This document shows positions 45,678-53,375 of a stretch of DNA of 64,000 bases, one piece after another (the stretch's first letter is position 1; every line of letters begins with the position of its first letter). The position numbers and the translations under genes were made by a program. The DNA comes from Microbacterium halimionae (GTDB lineage Bacteria; Actinomycetota; Actinomycetes; Actinomycetales; Microbacteriaceae): assembly GCF_011761265.1 (NCBI RefSeq), contig NZ_JAAOZB010000001.1, positions 1,426,001 to 1,490,000 on the forward strand, read 5' to 3'. The notes below the pieces were generated by a model, which was given only the letters and a program-made list of their open reading frames with translations, had not been told where the DNA came from and did no database searches.

Positions 45678-46936
45678 GGGTGATCATTGCCGCTGACGCC
45701 CGTCGCGCAACGCATCTCGCCGACGAGCTTGCTCGATTTGGCATCGAAGTCGCCGAGGTGACTCGCGCCGGAGCGATCGATACAGCAGCAGGATCCGAAG
45801 GGGCCCGCCCTCCCACCGATATCGATTGGGTAGTACTACAGGCGTCTCCGAGCACGCTGACACATGCGTGCGTCAGCTGGTGCGATAGGGCGGGGGCTCG
45901 CATCTTGGCGCTGTGTGCAGATCCGGCAGATCGCCGTCTGGTTGCTGCTTTTGGGCTCAGCGATGCGCTCGATCTTGGTACAGACGCGACCAGCATTGTT
46001 GCCGCGCTAAACGCGCCGCTCGCTCTTTCTCAGGCGTCGCCGGGTCGCGTGCGTTTGCCTGGCATCGTCGCGGTGTGGGGCGCGCACGGTGCCCCGGGGC
46101 GTTCAATGCTCGCTACCGAGCTCGCGCTGGAGCTTTCCCGCGGGGGACGACATATCGCGCTCGTCGACGCTGACACGCACGCGCCGTCGCTGGCGCTGGC
46201 GCTGGGGCTCTCCGACGAAGCACCAGGGCTTGCGGCAGCATGCCGCCAGGCTGAATTCGGCGGCCTCGACATCGCCGAACTCGAGCGAGTGAGCACGAGC
46301 GTAGGCGGAAGCGATGGCCGTCTCGACGTGCTCACCGGAATCAATCGCCCATCTCGCTGGCCAGAAATAAGTGCGAGTCGGCTATCTCAGGTGCTCCAGG
46401 CATCCCGCTTTTGGGCCGATCACACCGTGATCGATGTTGCCGCATCTTTAGAGCGAGATGAGGAGATCGTGAGTGATCTTCACGAAGGGCCGCGGCGAAA
46501 TGCCGCCACACTCACATCGCTCGCGGCTGCGGATCTTGTGGTTGCTGTACTCTCCGCCGACCCGTCTGGCGTAGCTCGATTCTTGCGGGCCTACTCGGAA
46601 CTGCGCGCGACGATTGGTACCACGCGCGTGTTGGTGATCGCGAACCGGCTGCGGCCTGGCGCACTGGGCGTTGATGCGCGGGGCCAAATCCGACGCACGC
46701 TCCAGAGGTTTGCTGGCATCGATGAAGTCTGGTTTGTTCCAGAAGATGCTCGGGCCGCAGATGCGGCCATGCTCGCCTCTCGTGCAATTGGCGATCTTTC
46801 ACCGCGTTCAGCGATAACGCTTGCACTTCGTCGCTTTACCGGTGAAGCGGTGCTGACCAACTCGCTACCGGTCGCCGCGCCGTCGCGGAGCGCGCAGCGG
46901 CGAGTAAGTAGACGAGCTGTAGCCGCGCGCGGATGA
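45674..46936 (+). CDS. CpaE/ParA-like protein with altered P-loop
   Basis: 420 residues. Residues ~1-110 resemble a receiver-like domain without the acceptor Asp; a deviant ParA/MinD fold follows. The P-loop reads VWGAHGAPGRSML where active members have KGGVGKT, so both the signature and the catalytic lysines are replaced; Walker A' has IALVDADTHAPSLALALG with the Asp kept; FWADHTVIDVAASLE and VVLSADPSGV-like strings follow. It may bind nucleotide weakly or serve as a scaffold or localisation factor. Coupled to the SAF gene; the tail after ~395 is basic. Confidence 0.7.
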   Translation: MRVIIAADARRATHLADELARFGIEVAEVTRAGAIDTAAGSEGARPPTDIDWVVLQASPSTLTHACVSWCDRAGARILALCADPADRRLVAAFGLSDALDLGTDATSIVAALNAPLALSQASPGRVRLPGIVAVWGAHGAPGRSMLATELALELSRGGRHIALVDADTHAPSLALALGLSDEAPGLAAACRQAEFGGLDIAELERVSTSVGGSDGRLDVLTGINRPSRWPEISASRLSQVLQASRFWADHTVIDVAASLERDEEIVSDLHEGPRRNAATLTSLAAADLVVAVLSADPSGVARFLRAYSELRATIGTTRVLVIANRLRPGALGVDARGQIRRTLQRFAGIDEVWFVPEDARAADAAMLASRAIGDLSPRSAITLALRRFTGEAVLTNSLPVAAPSRSAQRRVSRRAVAARG

Positions 46937-46953
46937 GATTCACTCCGGGCACG

Positions 46954-46965
46954 TAGGCTGGTGAC
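46954..46965 (+). promoter_or_regulatory. -10 element of pdtaS (TAGGCT, leaderless)
   Basis: TAGGCT at 46954-46959 stands six bases before the GTG start codon; there is no ribosome-binding site in the 29-base gap after the ParA-like gene. Confidence 0.5.
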
Positions 46966-48459
46966 GTGTCGACCCTTAGCGATCTCGTTTCTGCCCAGGG
47001 CTTCTCCGATGACGCTGACATCGAGTGGCTACACCGCCTCGCAGGAGACGGCCAACTCCTCGCTGACCTCGCGTTCGCTGACATCGTCGTCTGGGTTCCA
47101 ACGGCAGATGATTCGTTTGTCGCGGTCGCGCACACGCGGCCAAGCGGGGCGGCTACGCTCTTCTACCGCGACATCGTGGGCGACCAGGTGCGTCCCCAGT
47201 GGCGTACTCAAGTTCGTGACGCCTTCCGTACCGGCCAGATCGTGGATTCCGCATCTCCTGACTGGTTTGAAGAAACGCCCACGCGCGTGAGGGCGGTGCC
47301 GATTCTCCGGACCAGGCCTCGAAACGGCGAAAATGTAGCCGCAATCGGTGTGCTGACGCGTCACACCAACCTCGGCGAGACCCGCACACCTTCTCGTCAG
47401 CAAATTACATTCAACGATTGTGCCGACGAACTTTTCGGCATGATCGCCGCGTCAGACTTTCCTGACATGTCGGCTCCCACAGCCCCACGACGTGGCGCGC
47501 CTCGTGCTTCTGATGGTCTTATCCGCCTCGACGTCGATGGCACCACGACGTTTGCGAGCCCCAATGCGCTCTCGGCGTTCAATCGCATGGGCTTCGACGA
47601 TGAGCTCGAGGGTGAATCTCTCGTCGAGGTCATCACCGAAATATTGCCTGACAAACGTCAGTTCGATGAATCGCTCCCGGTCGTTGCTACCGGCCGCGCG
47701 CCATGGCGGAGCGACATCGAAGCACGCGGCGTTACCGTCTCGCTTCGCGCTATTCCCCTGCGTGATCACGGCACCCGAATCGGCGCGATCGTGCTATGCC
47801 GCGATGTCACCGAACTGCGACACCGCGACCAAGAGCTGATCACAAAAGACGCAACGATTCGTGAGATACATCACCGCGTAAAGAACAATCTGCAGACCGT
47901 CGCGTCGTTGTTGCGGATCCAGGCGCGACGCACACACTCGGACGAAGCGCGAGACGCATTGACGCAAGCCATGCGGCGAGTTTCAGCTATCGCAGTGGTA
48001 CACGACACCCTGTCGGAGGGGCTCGCTCAGAACGTCGACTTTGACGATGTGTTCGCACGCGTCATGAAACTTGTCGCGGAGGTAGCGGCCTCCCCGACGA
48101 CGCGCGCACGCACTCGTACGACGGGGGAGTTCGGCATCCTGCCCAGCGAGTACGCCACCCCGCTGTCACTGGCGCTCACCGAGCTTGTGACGAATGCCGT
48201 CGAGCACGGGCTCGCAGGCCGCGAAGGCGACGTGGAAATCAGCGCCGATCGAAACGAAACGCGTCTGGAAGTTCGCGTACGCGACACCGGTTCAGGTCTA
48301 CCGGAAGGTCAGGTCGGCCGGGGTCTCGGAACACAGATCGTGCGGACCCTGATTCAAGGCGAACTTGGCGGCACGATCGACTGGCACACGATCATGGGCA
48401 GCGGCACCGAAGTGACGATCGATATTCCGCTTCGCTACATCGCTGGCGACAAGTCGTAA
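46966..48459 (+). CDS. pdtaS: Sensor histidine kinase PdtaS
   Basis: 497 residues, the size of mycobacterial PdtaS. A GAF-like N-terminal sensor (1-155) and a PAS domain (~175-290) precede an HisKA_2 domain with IHHRVKNNLQTVASLLRIQARR; the phospho-acceptor is the second histidine of the HH pair (~303). The ATPase domain has TELVTNAVEHGLAG, VRDTGSGLPEG and GRGLGTQIVRTLI. It is a cytoplasmic kinase whose partner PdtaR, an ANTAR antiterminator, is not in this window. The neighbouring whiB1 supports the assignment. Confidence 0.9.
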   Translation: MSTLSDLVSAQGFSDDADIEWLHRLAGDGQLLADLAFADIVVWVPTADDSFVAVAHTRPSGAATLFYRDIVGDQVRPQWRTQVRDAFRTGQIVDSASPDWFEETPTRVRAVPILRTRPRNGENVAAIGVLTRHTNLGETRTPSRQQITFNDCADELFGMIAASDFPDMSAPTAPRRGAPRASDGLIRLDVDGTTTFASPNALSAFNRMGFDDELEGESLVEVITEILPDKRQFDESLPVVATGRAPWRSDIEARGVTVSLRAIPLRDHGTRIGAIVLCRDVTELRHRDQELITKDATIREIHHRVKNNLQTVASLLRIQARRTHSDEARDALTQAMRRVSAIAVVHDTLSEGLAQNVDFDDVFARVMKLVAEVAASPTTRARTRTTGEFGILPSEYATPLSLALTELVTNAVEHGLAGREGDVEISADRNETRLEVRVRDTGSGLPEGQVGRGLGTQIVRTLIQGELGGTIDWHTIMGSGTEVTIDIPLRYIAGDKS

Positions 48460-48473
48460 GCCAGCGCACGAAT

Positions 48474-48512
48474 AAAGCCACCCACTGCTCACAGGAGCGG
48501 TGGGTGGCTTTA
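48474..48512. terminator. Bidirectional terminator between pdtaS and whiB1
   Basis: A 16-base-pair stem (AAAGCCACCCAC... with its complement GTGGGTGGCTTT, one G-U pair) around a six-base loop, with A- and T-rich flanks that give a T-tract in both directions. It lies between two convergent genes. Confidence 0.85.
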
Positions 48513-48556
48513 AAGTTACTGCGGTTGTTTGTCAGCTTGCGCGACGGTGCTGTTGG

Positions 48557-48805
48557 TCAGCTTGCGCGACGGGCACGGGCAGCCCGACGCTTGAGCGCGC
48601 GACGCTCGTCCTCGGAAAGACCACCCCACACACCCGAGTCTTGTCCAGACTCGAGTGCGTACTGCAGGCAAATTTCAGTGACGGTGCAACTAGAGCACAC
48701 GGCCTTGGCTTTCTCGATCTGATCGACAGCGGGCCCGGTGTTTCCTACTGGAAAAAACAATTCGGGGTCGACAGTGAGACAAGCGGCTTTGTCACGCCAA
48801 TCCAT
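48557..48805 (-). CDS. whiB1: WhiB family iron-sulfur transcription factor, WhiB1 type
   Basis: 82 residues, the WhiB1 size, starting at ATG 48805 with AAGGAG eight bases upstream. The cluster ligands are C9, C37, C40 and C46; the turn GVWGG and the basic end DERRALKRRAARARR follow. The N-terminus MDWRDKAACLTVDPELFFPVGNTGPA is close to mycobacterial WhiB1, an essential nitric-oxide-sensitive partner of the primary sigma factor. A purine-rich leader and a long upstream gap (237 bases) suggest complex regulation. Confidence 0.93.
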   Translation of the reverse strand: MDWRDKAACLTVDPELFFPVGNTGPAVDQIEKAKAVCSSCTVTEICLQYALESGQDSGVWGGLSEDERRALKRRAARARRAS

Positions 48806-49042
48806 AGTGGTGCTCCTTGGGGCAGACGACGATTTAACGGGCGATTTCAGGGTCGGAACAGTGTCCGATATCCTTTTTGTGGTGCGCGAGACTCTTGCTC
48901 GCCCCACGCCGCTGTGGGAGCACACGACGTCTCCCATCGTCCCACAGCCATGAAGGTGAATCAAGGGTTAACTCTTGTTTCGTGTGGGTTTCGCGCGAAG
49001 ATTTTGCCAGCGGCATCACGCAAACCACCGAGAGGCCAGCAC
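48806..49042 (-). promoter_or_regulatory. whiB1 upstream region
   Basis: This 237-base gap lies between whiB1 and the divergent small membrane protein gene. An inverted repeat TCGGA-N6-TCCGA at 48853-48868 and an AT-richer stretch around 48960 stand out, but no confident -35/-10 pair is visible, so I assign no precise promoter. Confidence 0.3.
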
Positions 49043-49435
49043 TTGCACAAAGACGGCGTTACGAGAACGTCCGCAACGCTCCTGGCTCTCGAAGCATTCG
49101 GGCTTGCGATGCTCACGGCATGGCAAGTGATGGCCATGCTTGACGGTGACACCGGGGCGATAGCAACGGCCCTCGCTTTGGCTGTGCTGACGGTGATCGG
49201 TGCAGTTGCCCTCGCCTCATTCGCTGTGGCGGTCTTACGTGGAGGCTCGTGGGGCCGCTCGGGCGGCATCGTCGCTCAGCTTCTCATCCTCGCGGTAGCA
49301 CTGGGAGCCGCCACAGGGGAGTTCGCACACCCGCTGGTCGCCGTTGGCATCGGCCTGCCCGCGCTCGTCACCTTCATTGCGTTGGTGCTGGTCGCATGGC
49401 GTGCTGGCCGCGGCGGTGACGCGCCGTCTGAGTAA
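49043..49435 (+). CDS. Small integral membrane protein
   Basis: 130 residues if TTG 49043 is the start (GAGAGG seven bases upstream); the frame stays open further up without a better start. Four hydrophobic segments (~12-30, 40-60, 75-93 and 100-122), short loops and an acidic C-terminus (GRGGDAPSE). It has no motif I recognise; similar proteins are common in actinobacteria between whiB1-like and other core genes. It converges on bcp with a seven-base gap. Confidence 0.6.
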   Translation: MHKDGVTRTSATLLALEAFGLAMLTAWQVMAMLDGDTGAIATALALAVLTVIGAVALASFAVAVLRGGSWGRSGGIVAQLLILAVALGAATGEFAHPLVAVGIGLPALVTFIALVLVAWRAGRGGDAPSE

Positions 49436-49442
49436 GTCGCAG

Positions 49443-49913
49443 CTATGCGCCGACGCCGAGCATCGTGCGTAAGCGAGCCACGTGACCCGTCGCTTTCACG
49501 TTGATGAGCGCGTGCTCAATGAGGCCGTTCTCGTCGATCACAAAAGTCGACCGCACAACCCCGACGACAGTCTTGCCGTAGTTCTTCTTCTCGCCCCACG
49601 CGCCATACGCCTCGTGAACAGCGTGGTCGGGGTCGCTCAGTAGATCGAAGGTAATACCGTCGCGCTCACGAAAAGCTCGGAGCTTTTCAGTTGAGTCGCG
49701 TGAAACTCCCAGCACTGTGTAGCCGGCCGCCTGGAGGGGTGCCAGGCTGTCGCGGAAGTCGCAGGCTTGCGTTGTGCAGCCTGGTGTCATCGCTGCGGGG
49801 TAGAAATAGAGAATAACGCGCTCGCCGCGGAGGGCCGCGAGTGAGACGACGGCGTCGTCTTGATTGACCATAGAGAAGTCGGGTGCAGGGGTGCCTTCTT
49901 GAAGATTCGTCAC
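49443..49913 (-). CDS. bcp: Thiol peroxidase Bcp (AhpE/PrxQ-type peroxiredoxin)
   Basis: 156 residues, usual for this family. The peroxidatic Cys is C46 in PAAMTPGCTTQACDF and a second Cys at 51 can be the resolving Cys of the atypical two-Cys (Prx-Q) mechanism. Further landmarks: VILYFYPA, GYTVLGVSRDS, FDLLSDPDHAVHEAYGAWGEKK and TFVIDENG. It reduces hydrogen peroxide and organic peroxides using thioredoxin. TAGGCT (49925-49920, minus strand) is six bases before the GTG start, giving a leaderless transcript. Confidence 0.93.
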   Translation of the reverse strand: MTNLQEGTPAPDFSMVNQDDAVVSLAALRGERVILYFYPAAMTPGCTTQACDFRDSLAPLQAAGYTVLGVSRDSTEKLRAFRERDGITFDLLSDPDHAVHEAYGAWGEKKNYGKTVVGVVRSTFVIDENGLIEHALINVKATGHVARLRTMLGVGA

Positions 49914-49925
49914 ACCACAAGCCTA
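49914..49925 (-). promoter_or_regulatory. -10 element of bcp (TAGGCT, leaderless)
   Basis: On the minus strand TAGGCT occupies 49925-49920 with six bases to the GTG of bcp. Confidence 0.5.
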
Positions 49926-49982
49926 ATCTGGGTAACGCTGCTACTCATCGCGCGCCAAGCGGCCATGGCGGACGACTTGTTC

Positions 49983-51023
49983 TTAGGGTGTCGCGAAGGT
50001 CGTGAGTAGGCGCTGAAGCGAATCTAGGCGCGCGGCGCCGGTCGGTCCAAGCCGCCCGTCGGCGACGGCCTCTTGAAGAGCGCAGTCGGGGGCATCCGGC
50101 AGATGAGTACACCCGCGTGGGCAGTCTTGGGCGATGAGGGCGAGTTCAGTGAACGCATCGATGATGTGGGTCGGATCGACGTGTCCCAGTCCAAACGAGC
50201 GGACTCCGGGAGTGTCGATGACCCAGCCGTTGCCCTCCGGCCCCCGGTAACGCAGAGACACCGTCGACGACGACGTGTGACGTCCGCGGCCAGTGACGTC
50301 ATTGACGTGGCCAGTGGCGCGTTGCGCCGAGGGAACAAGCGCGTTCACCAGCGTCGACTTTCCTACCCCAGAATGTCCGACGAAAACCGTCGAGTGTCCT
50401 GTGATCGCTGCCCCGATTCGCTCAAGCGGCATCTCGCCTTTGGCGCTTGTGAATACGTCAAGATCGACGCCCTCAAAATGGGACAAGAACGCGGCCGGGT
50501 CGGCAAGATCTGTTTTCGTCACAACGAGCAATGGACGGATGCCGGCATCCAGTGCTGCGACAAGATACCTGTCGACGAGGCGCGCGCGCGGCTCGGGGTC
50601 CGCGGCAGCGACAACGACAAGCATTTGGTCGGCATTGGCGACGACGACTCGTTCGACCTGGTCGGTGTCGTCGGCGCTACGCCTGAGCAGAGTTTTTCGA
50701 TCTTCGATACCGATGATTCGCGAGAGCGTGCCTTGTTCGCCGGTTGTGTCTCCAACGACTCGAGCGATGTCACCGGTAACGATCGGCCTCTTGCGCAGCT
50801 CGCGCGCGCGCACAGCAAGGACTTCGTGCTCTTCCGGGGTGTCTTCTGCGACTAATACCGTATATCTACCCCGACCAACGCCGAGGACGCGAGCACTCTG
50901 CGCATCAGCATGAGCCGGGCGGCGCTTCGTGCGGGGACGGTTTGCTTTGGGGTTTGGCCGCATACGAATGGATGACTCGTCGAAAGCCGCATCATCGTCG
51001 TCGTCGTCATTGAGCCAACTCAC
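49983..51023 (-). CDS. rsgA: Ribosome small subunit-dependent GTPase A
   Basis: 346 residues with the circularly permuted GTPase order: an N-terminal OB fold (after a 45-residue acidic then basic leader), G4 VVTKTDLAD, G1 GHSGVGKST, G3 DTPG (WVIDTPGVRSFG), then the zinc motif C-P-R-G-C-T-H with the last Cys in APDC. It helps mature the 30S subunit. The GTG start overlaps the aroA stop (GTGA), so the two genes are translationally coupled, as is common in actinobacteria. Gene ends 70 bases from bcp. Confidence 0.94.
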   Translation of the reverse strand: MSWLNDDDDDDAAFDESSIRMRPNPKANRPRTKRRPAHADAQSARVLGVGRGRYTVLVAEDTPEEHEVLAVRARELRKRPIVTGDIARVVGDTTGEQGTLSRIIGIEDRKTLLRRSADDTDQVERVVVANADQMLVVVAAADPEPRARLVDRYLVAALDAGIRPLLVVTKTDLADPAAFLSHFEGVDLDVFTSAKGEMPLERIGAAITGHSTVFVGHSGVGKSTLVNALVPSAQRATGHVNDVTGRGRHTSSSTVSLRYRGPEGNGWVIDTPGVRSFGLGHVDPTHIIDAFTELALIAQDCPRGCTHLPDAPDCALQEAVADGRLGPTGAARLDSLQRLLTTFATP

Positions 51024-52366
51024 GCGGTGCCCATCTCAATGCTTCCAAGAAGCTGCTGCCACAAATCTGGAAACTCCGGCATCGTCTTCGCGGTGGTGCC
51101 GATGTCGTCGACGTGAACGCCTGGAACTGCCAACCCGATGAGCGCGCCAGTCGTCGCCATGCGGTGATCATGATGTGCGTGCCACGTCCCGCCATTCAGC
51201 GATCGTGGGACGACGCGGATGCCCTCGGCGAGTTCCTCGGCTTCGCCACCGAGACCGCGGATTTCGGTGACGAGTGCGGCAAGTCGATCGGTTTCATGGC
51301 CGCGAAGATGGCCGATTCCTGTGAACGTCGATGGCCCATCTGCCAAGGTCGCAAGACCTACGAGCGTGGGGGCAAGCTCTCCGGCGGCTGACAGGTCAAG
51401 GTCGACCCCGTTGATCTGGCCTGTGCCGGTGATCGTCAATGCGCCCGCACGACGCGACGCTCGACCACCCATTCTCGTCAGCAGGTCACTCAGCAAAATT
51501 CCCGGCTGTGTCGAGTGCGCGGGCCAGCCGGTTATCGTCACGCTCCCGGCCGTGACGAGCGCAGCAGCTAGAAATGGCGCTGCGTTTGAAAGATCGGGCT
51601 CTATCGACACGTCTTTCGCCCGCGGCGGCATGGGGGGAACAATCCATTCGGTGGGAGTGGGGCGCTCGACATGCACGCCTCTGTGTGCCAGCGTCTCAAC
51701 AGTCATATCGATGTGGGGCATGCTCGGCAGACGGCTTCCGCTGTGAATGAGATGAAGACCGACATCGAAGCGGGGCGCCGCGAGCAGAAGCCCGGATACG
51801 AACTGACTCGACGCGCTGGCATCCATGGTTACTTCGCCGCCGCGTACTTGCCCGTGTCCACGCACGGTAAACGGCAGTGACCAGGAACCACCGTCGTCGA
51901 TATCGAGGCCCACGCTACGAAGCGCTTTAATCATCTCGCCCATCGGGCGATGGAGCGCGCTCTCATGCGCGGTGAGAGTGACGTCACCTTCGGCGAAACC
52001 CGCTACCGCTGCGACAAATCGCATTACAGTCCCAGCCTGGCCGCAATCCACTACTCCGCCGCCGCTCAACGGCCAGCGGGGGGTTATCGCGAGATCGGGC
52101 CCGAACAGGCCATGACCGGCGTGCTCAGTAACCTCCACCCCAAGAGCGCGAAGAGCGTCGACCATTCGCGCCGAATCATCGGAGTGAAGGGGAGCGCGAA
52201 CGAGGCTCGGGCCGTCAGCGATGGCAGCCAGAATGAGCTCTCGGTTGGTGAGCGACTTTGATGCGGGAACGCTCATCGTCGCGCCCAGCGGCCCGGTCGC
52301 GGTTGGTGCGTGCCAGGCGTTCTGCAGGGGGACCTTGGAATCGGGGGAATACCCGTGAGTGCTCAT
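51020..52366 (-). CDS. aroA: 3-phosphoshikimate 1-carboxyvinyltransferase (EPSP synthase)
   Basis: 448 residues. Conserved strings: the shikimate/PEP-binding PASKSLTNRELILAAIADG near residue 33, the LRALGVEV...GHGLFG region, GQAGTVMRFVAAVAG with the GTxMRF loop, MDASASSQFVSGLLLAAP, and the C-terminal DHRMATTGALIGL. It makes EPSP, the step before chorismate. The R-x-G-x-x-x-R pattern of glyphosate-sensitive class I enzymes cannot be judged reliably here. First gene of aroA-rsgA and divergent from sigH; TAGGGT is eight bases before its ATG. Confidence 0.95.
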   Translation of the reverse strand: MSTHGYSPDSKVPLQNAWHAPTATGPLGATMSVPASKSLTNRELILAAIADGPSLVRAPLHSDDSARMVDALRALGVEVTEHAGHGLFGPDLAITPRWPLSGGGVVDCGQAGTVMRFVAAVAGFAEGDVTLTAHESALHRPMGEMIKALRSVGLDIDDGGSWSLPFTVRGHGQVRGGEVTMDASASSQFVSGLLLAAPRFDVGLHLIHSGSRLPSMPHIDMTVETLAHRGVHVERPTPTEWIVPPMPPRAKDVSIEPDLSNAAPFLAAALVTAGSVTITGWPAHSTQPGILLSDLLTRMGGRASRRAGALTITGTGQINGVDLDLSAAGELAPTLVGLATLADGPSTFTGIGHLRGHETDRLAALVTEIRGLGGEAEELAEGIRVVPRSLNGGTWHAHHDHRMATTGALIGLAVPGVHVDDIGTTAKTMPEFPDLWQQLLGSIEMGTA

Positions 52367-52372
52367 CGCGTT
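52345..52372 (+). promoter_or_regulatory. SigR/SigH-type autoregulatory promoter
   Basis: GGGAAT at 52345-52350 and GTT at 52370-52372 are 19 bases apart, matching the GGAAT-N18/19-GTT pattern used by the thiol-oxidative-stress sigma factors of this family. It lies 34 bases before the sigH start, over the aroA start codon. Confidence 0.6.
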
Positions 52373-52405
52373 CTACCCTACTGAACCACCGAACGGAGGA
52401 ACGCT

Positions 52406-53062
52406 ATGATCGCAACGCTCGAGCGCCCGATGCTCTTGCATCACGTCGCCGACGTAGACTGGCCGGTGATGGATGACGAGCGCGAGACCTCTGCAGATCC
52501 GCGGACACAGTTCGAGGATCAAGCTCTGCCGTACATGGATCAGTTGTACGCAGCGGCAATGCGTATGACGCGCAATCCAGCAGATGCTGCTGACCTTGTG
52601 CAAGAAACGTTCGTGAAGGCGTTCTCGTCGTGGAATAGGTTCACGCAGGGAACGAATCTAAAGGCTTGGCTCTACCGCATCCTGACGAACACTTACATCA
52701 ACACGTACCGAAAGAAGCAGCGGGAACCCTTCCAGGGAACCATCGATGAACTCGAAGATTGGCAGTTGGGTGGCGCTGAGTCCACGACTGCGTCAAGCTC
52801 CCGGTCCGCAGAAGCCGAGGCAATCGATCGGATGCCATCCTCCGCTGTGAAGGATGCTCTGCAATCCATTCCGGAAGATTTTCGTCTTGCTGTGTACTTC
52901 GCAGACGTCGAAGGATTCGCGTATCAAGAGATCGCGGAGATTATGAAAACACCTATCGGCACGGTCATGAGTCGCCTGCATCGCGGCAGGCGAATGCTAC
53001 GTGACCTTCTTGCCGAATACGCCACTGAGCGGGGAATTGTTCCCGCGTCTTCTGGGAGTTGA
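52406..53062 (+). CDS. sigH: RNA polymerase sigma factor SigH/SigR (thiol-oxidative stress)
   Basis: 218 residues; ATG 52406 follows AACGGAGGAACGCT, a strong ribosome-binding site. Region 2 is [67 protein letters not shown] and region 4 is [48 protein letters not shown], nearly identical in layout to mycobacterial SigH and streptomycete SigR. It directs transcription of thioredoxin, mycothiol and protease genes during disulfide and heat stress. rsrA follows directly and a matching promoter precedes. Confidence 0.95.
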   Translation: MIATLERPMLLHHVADVDWPVMDDERETSADPRTQFEDQALPYMDQLYAAAMRMTRNPADAADLVQETFVKAFSSWNRFTQGTNLKAWLYRILTNTYINTYRKKQREPFQGTIDELEDWQLGGAESTTASSSRSAEAEAIDRMPSSAVKDALQSIPEDFRLAVYFADVEGFAYQEIAEIMKTPIGTVMSRLHRGRRMLRDLLAEYATERGIVPASSGS

Positions 53063-53065
53063 AAG

Positions 53066-53311
53066 ATGACCGATTGCGGTTGTGAAAAAGCGAGGAAAGA
53101 CCTCGAAGAGTATTTGCGCAACGAGATGTGCAGCACTCAGCACGCAGACATTCAAGAACACCTTGAGCACTGCGCAGCCTGTCGCGATGAGGCGCTTGTC
53201 GCAACGACTCTGACCGACGTTCTTGCTCGGGCGTGCCGAGAGTCTGCTCCGGAAACATTGCGCGACCAGGTCATGGCCACGTTGCGCGCTGCGCAGGCCA
53301 GCCACCACTAG
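53066..53311 (+). CDS. rsrA: Zinc-containing anti-sigma factor RsrA
   Basis: 81 residues. The ZAS motif is H32-X3-C36-X2-C39 (HLEHCAAC), with additional upstream Cys at 4, 6 and 22, of which C6 is the likely partner for the redox disulfide. It holds SigH inactive under reducing conditions and releases it when oxidised. GGGAG precedes the ATG, which is three bases after the sigH stop. Followed by a strong terminator. Confidence 0.92.
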   Translation: MTDCGCEKARKDLEEYLRNEMCSTQHADIQEHLEHCAACRDEALVATTLTDVLARACRESAPETLRDQVMATLRAAQASHH

Positions 53312-53319
53312 ACGTATAC

Positions 53320-53373
53320 AAAGACGCCCCTGGCTGCTGAATTTTCATTCTGCAGTCAGGGGCGTCTTGTTTG
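53320..53373. terminator. Bidirectional terminator between rsrA and kgd
   Basis: AAGACGCCCCTGGCTGC (53321-53337) pairs with the complementary GCAGTCAGGGGCGTCTT (53352-53368) with one G-U pair; T-runs flank on both sides between convergent genes. Confidence 0.85.
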
Positions 53374-53375
53374 TC

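Noticed and set aside
48853..48868. Inverted repeat in the whiB1 promoter as a CRP-type site
   Set aside because: TCGGA-N6-TCCGA lacks the TGTGA-type core of CRP sites, so I only note it as an unexplained repeat.
48500..49042. Upstream extension of the small membrane protein through the whiB1 region
   Set aside because: The frame is open but overlaps whiB1 and its promoter, is of low similarity to any protein I recognise, and lacks a ribosome-binding site before the TTG at 49043.
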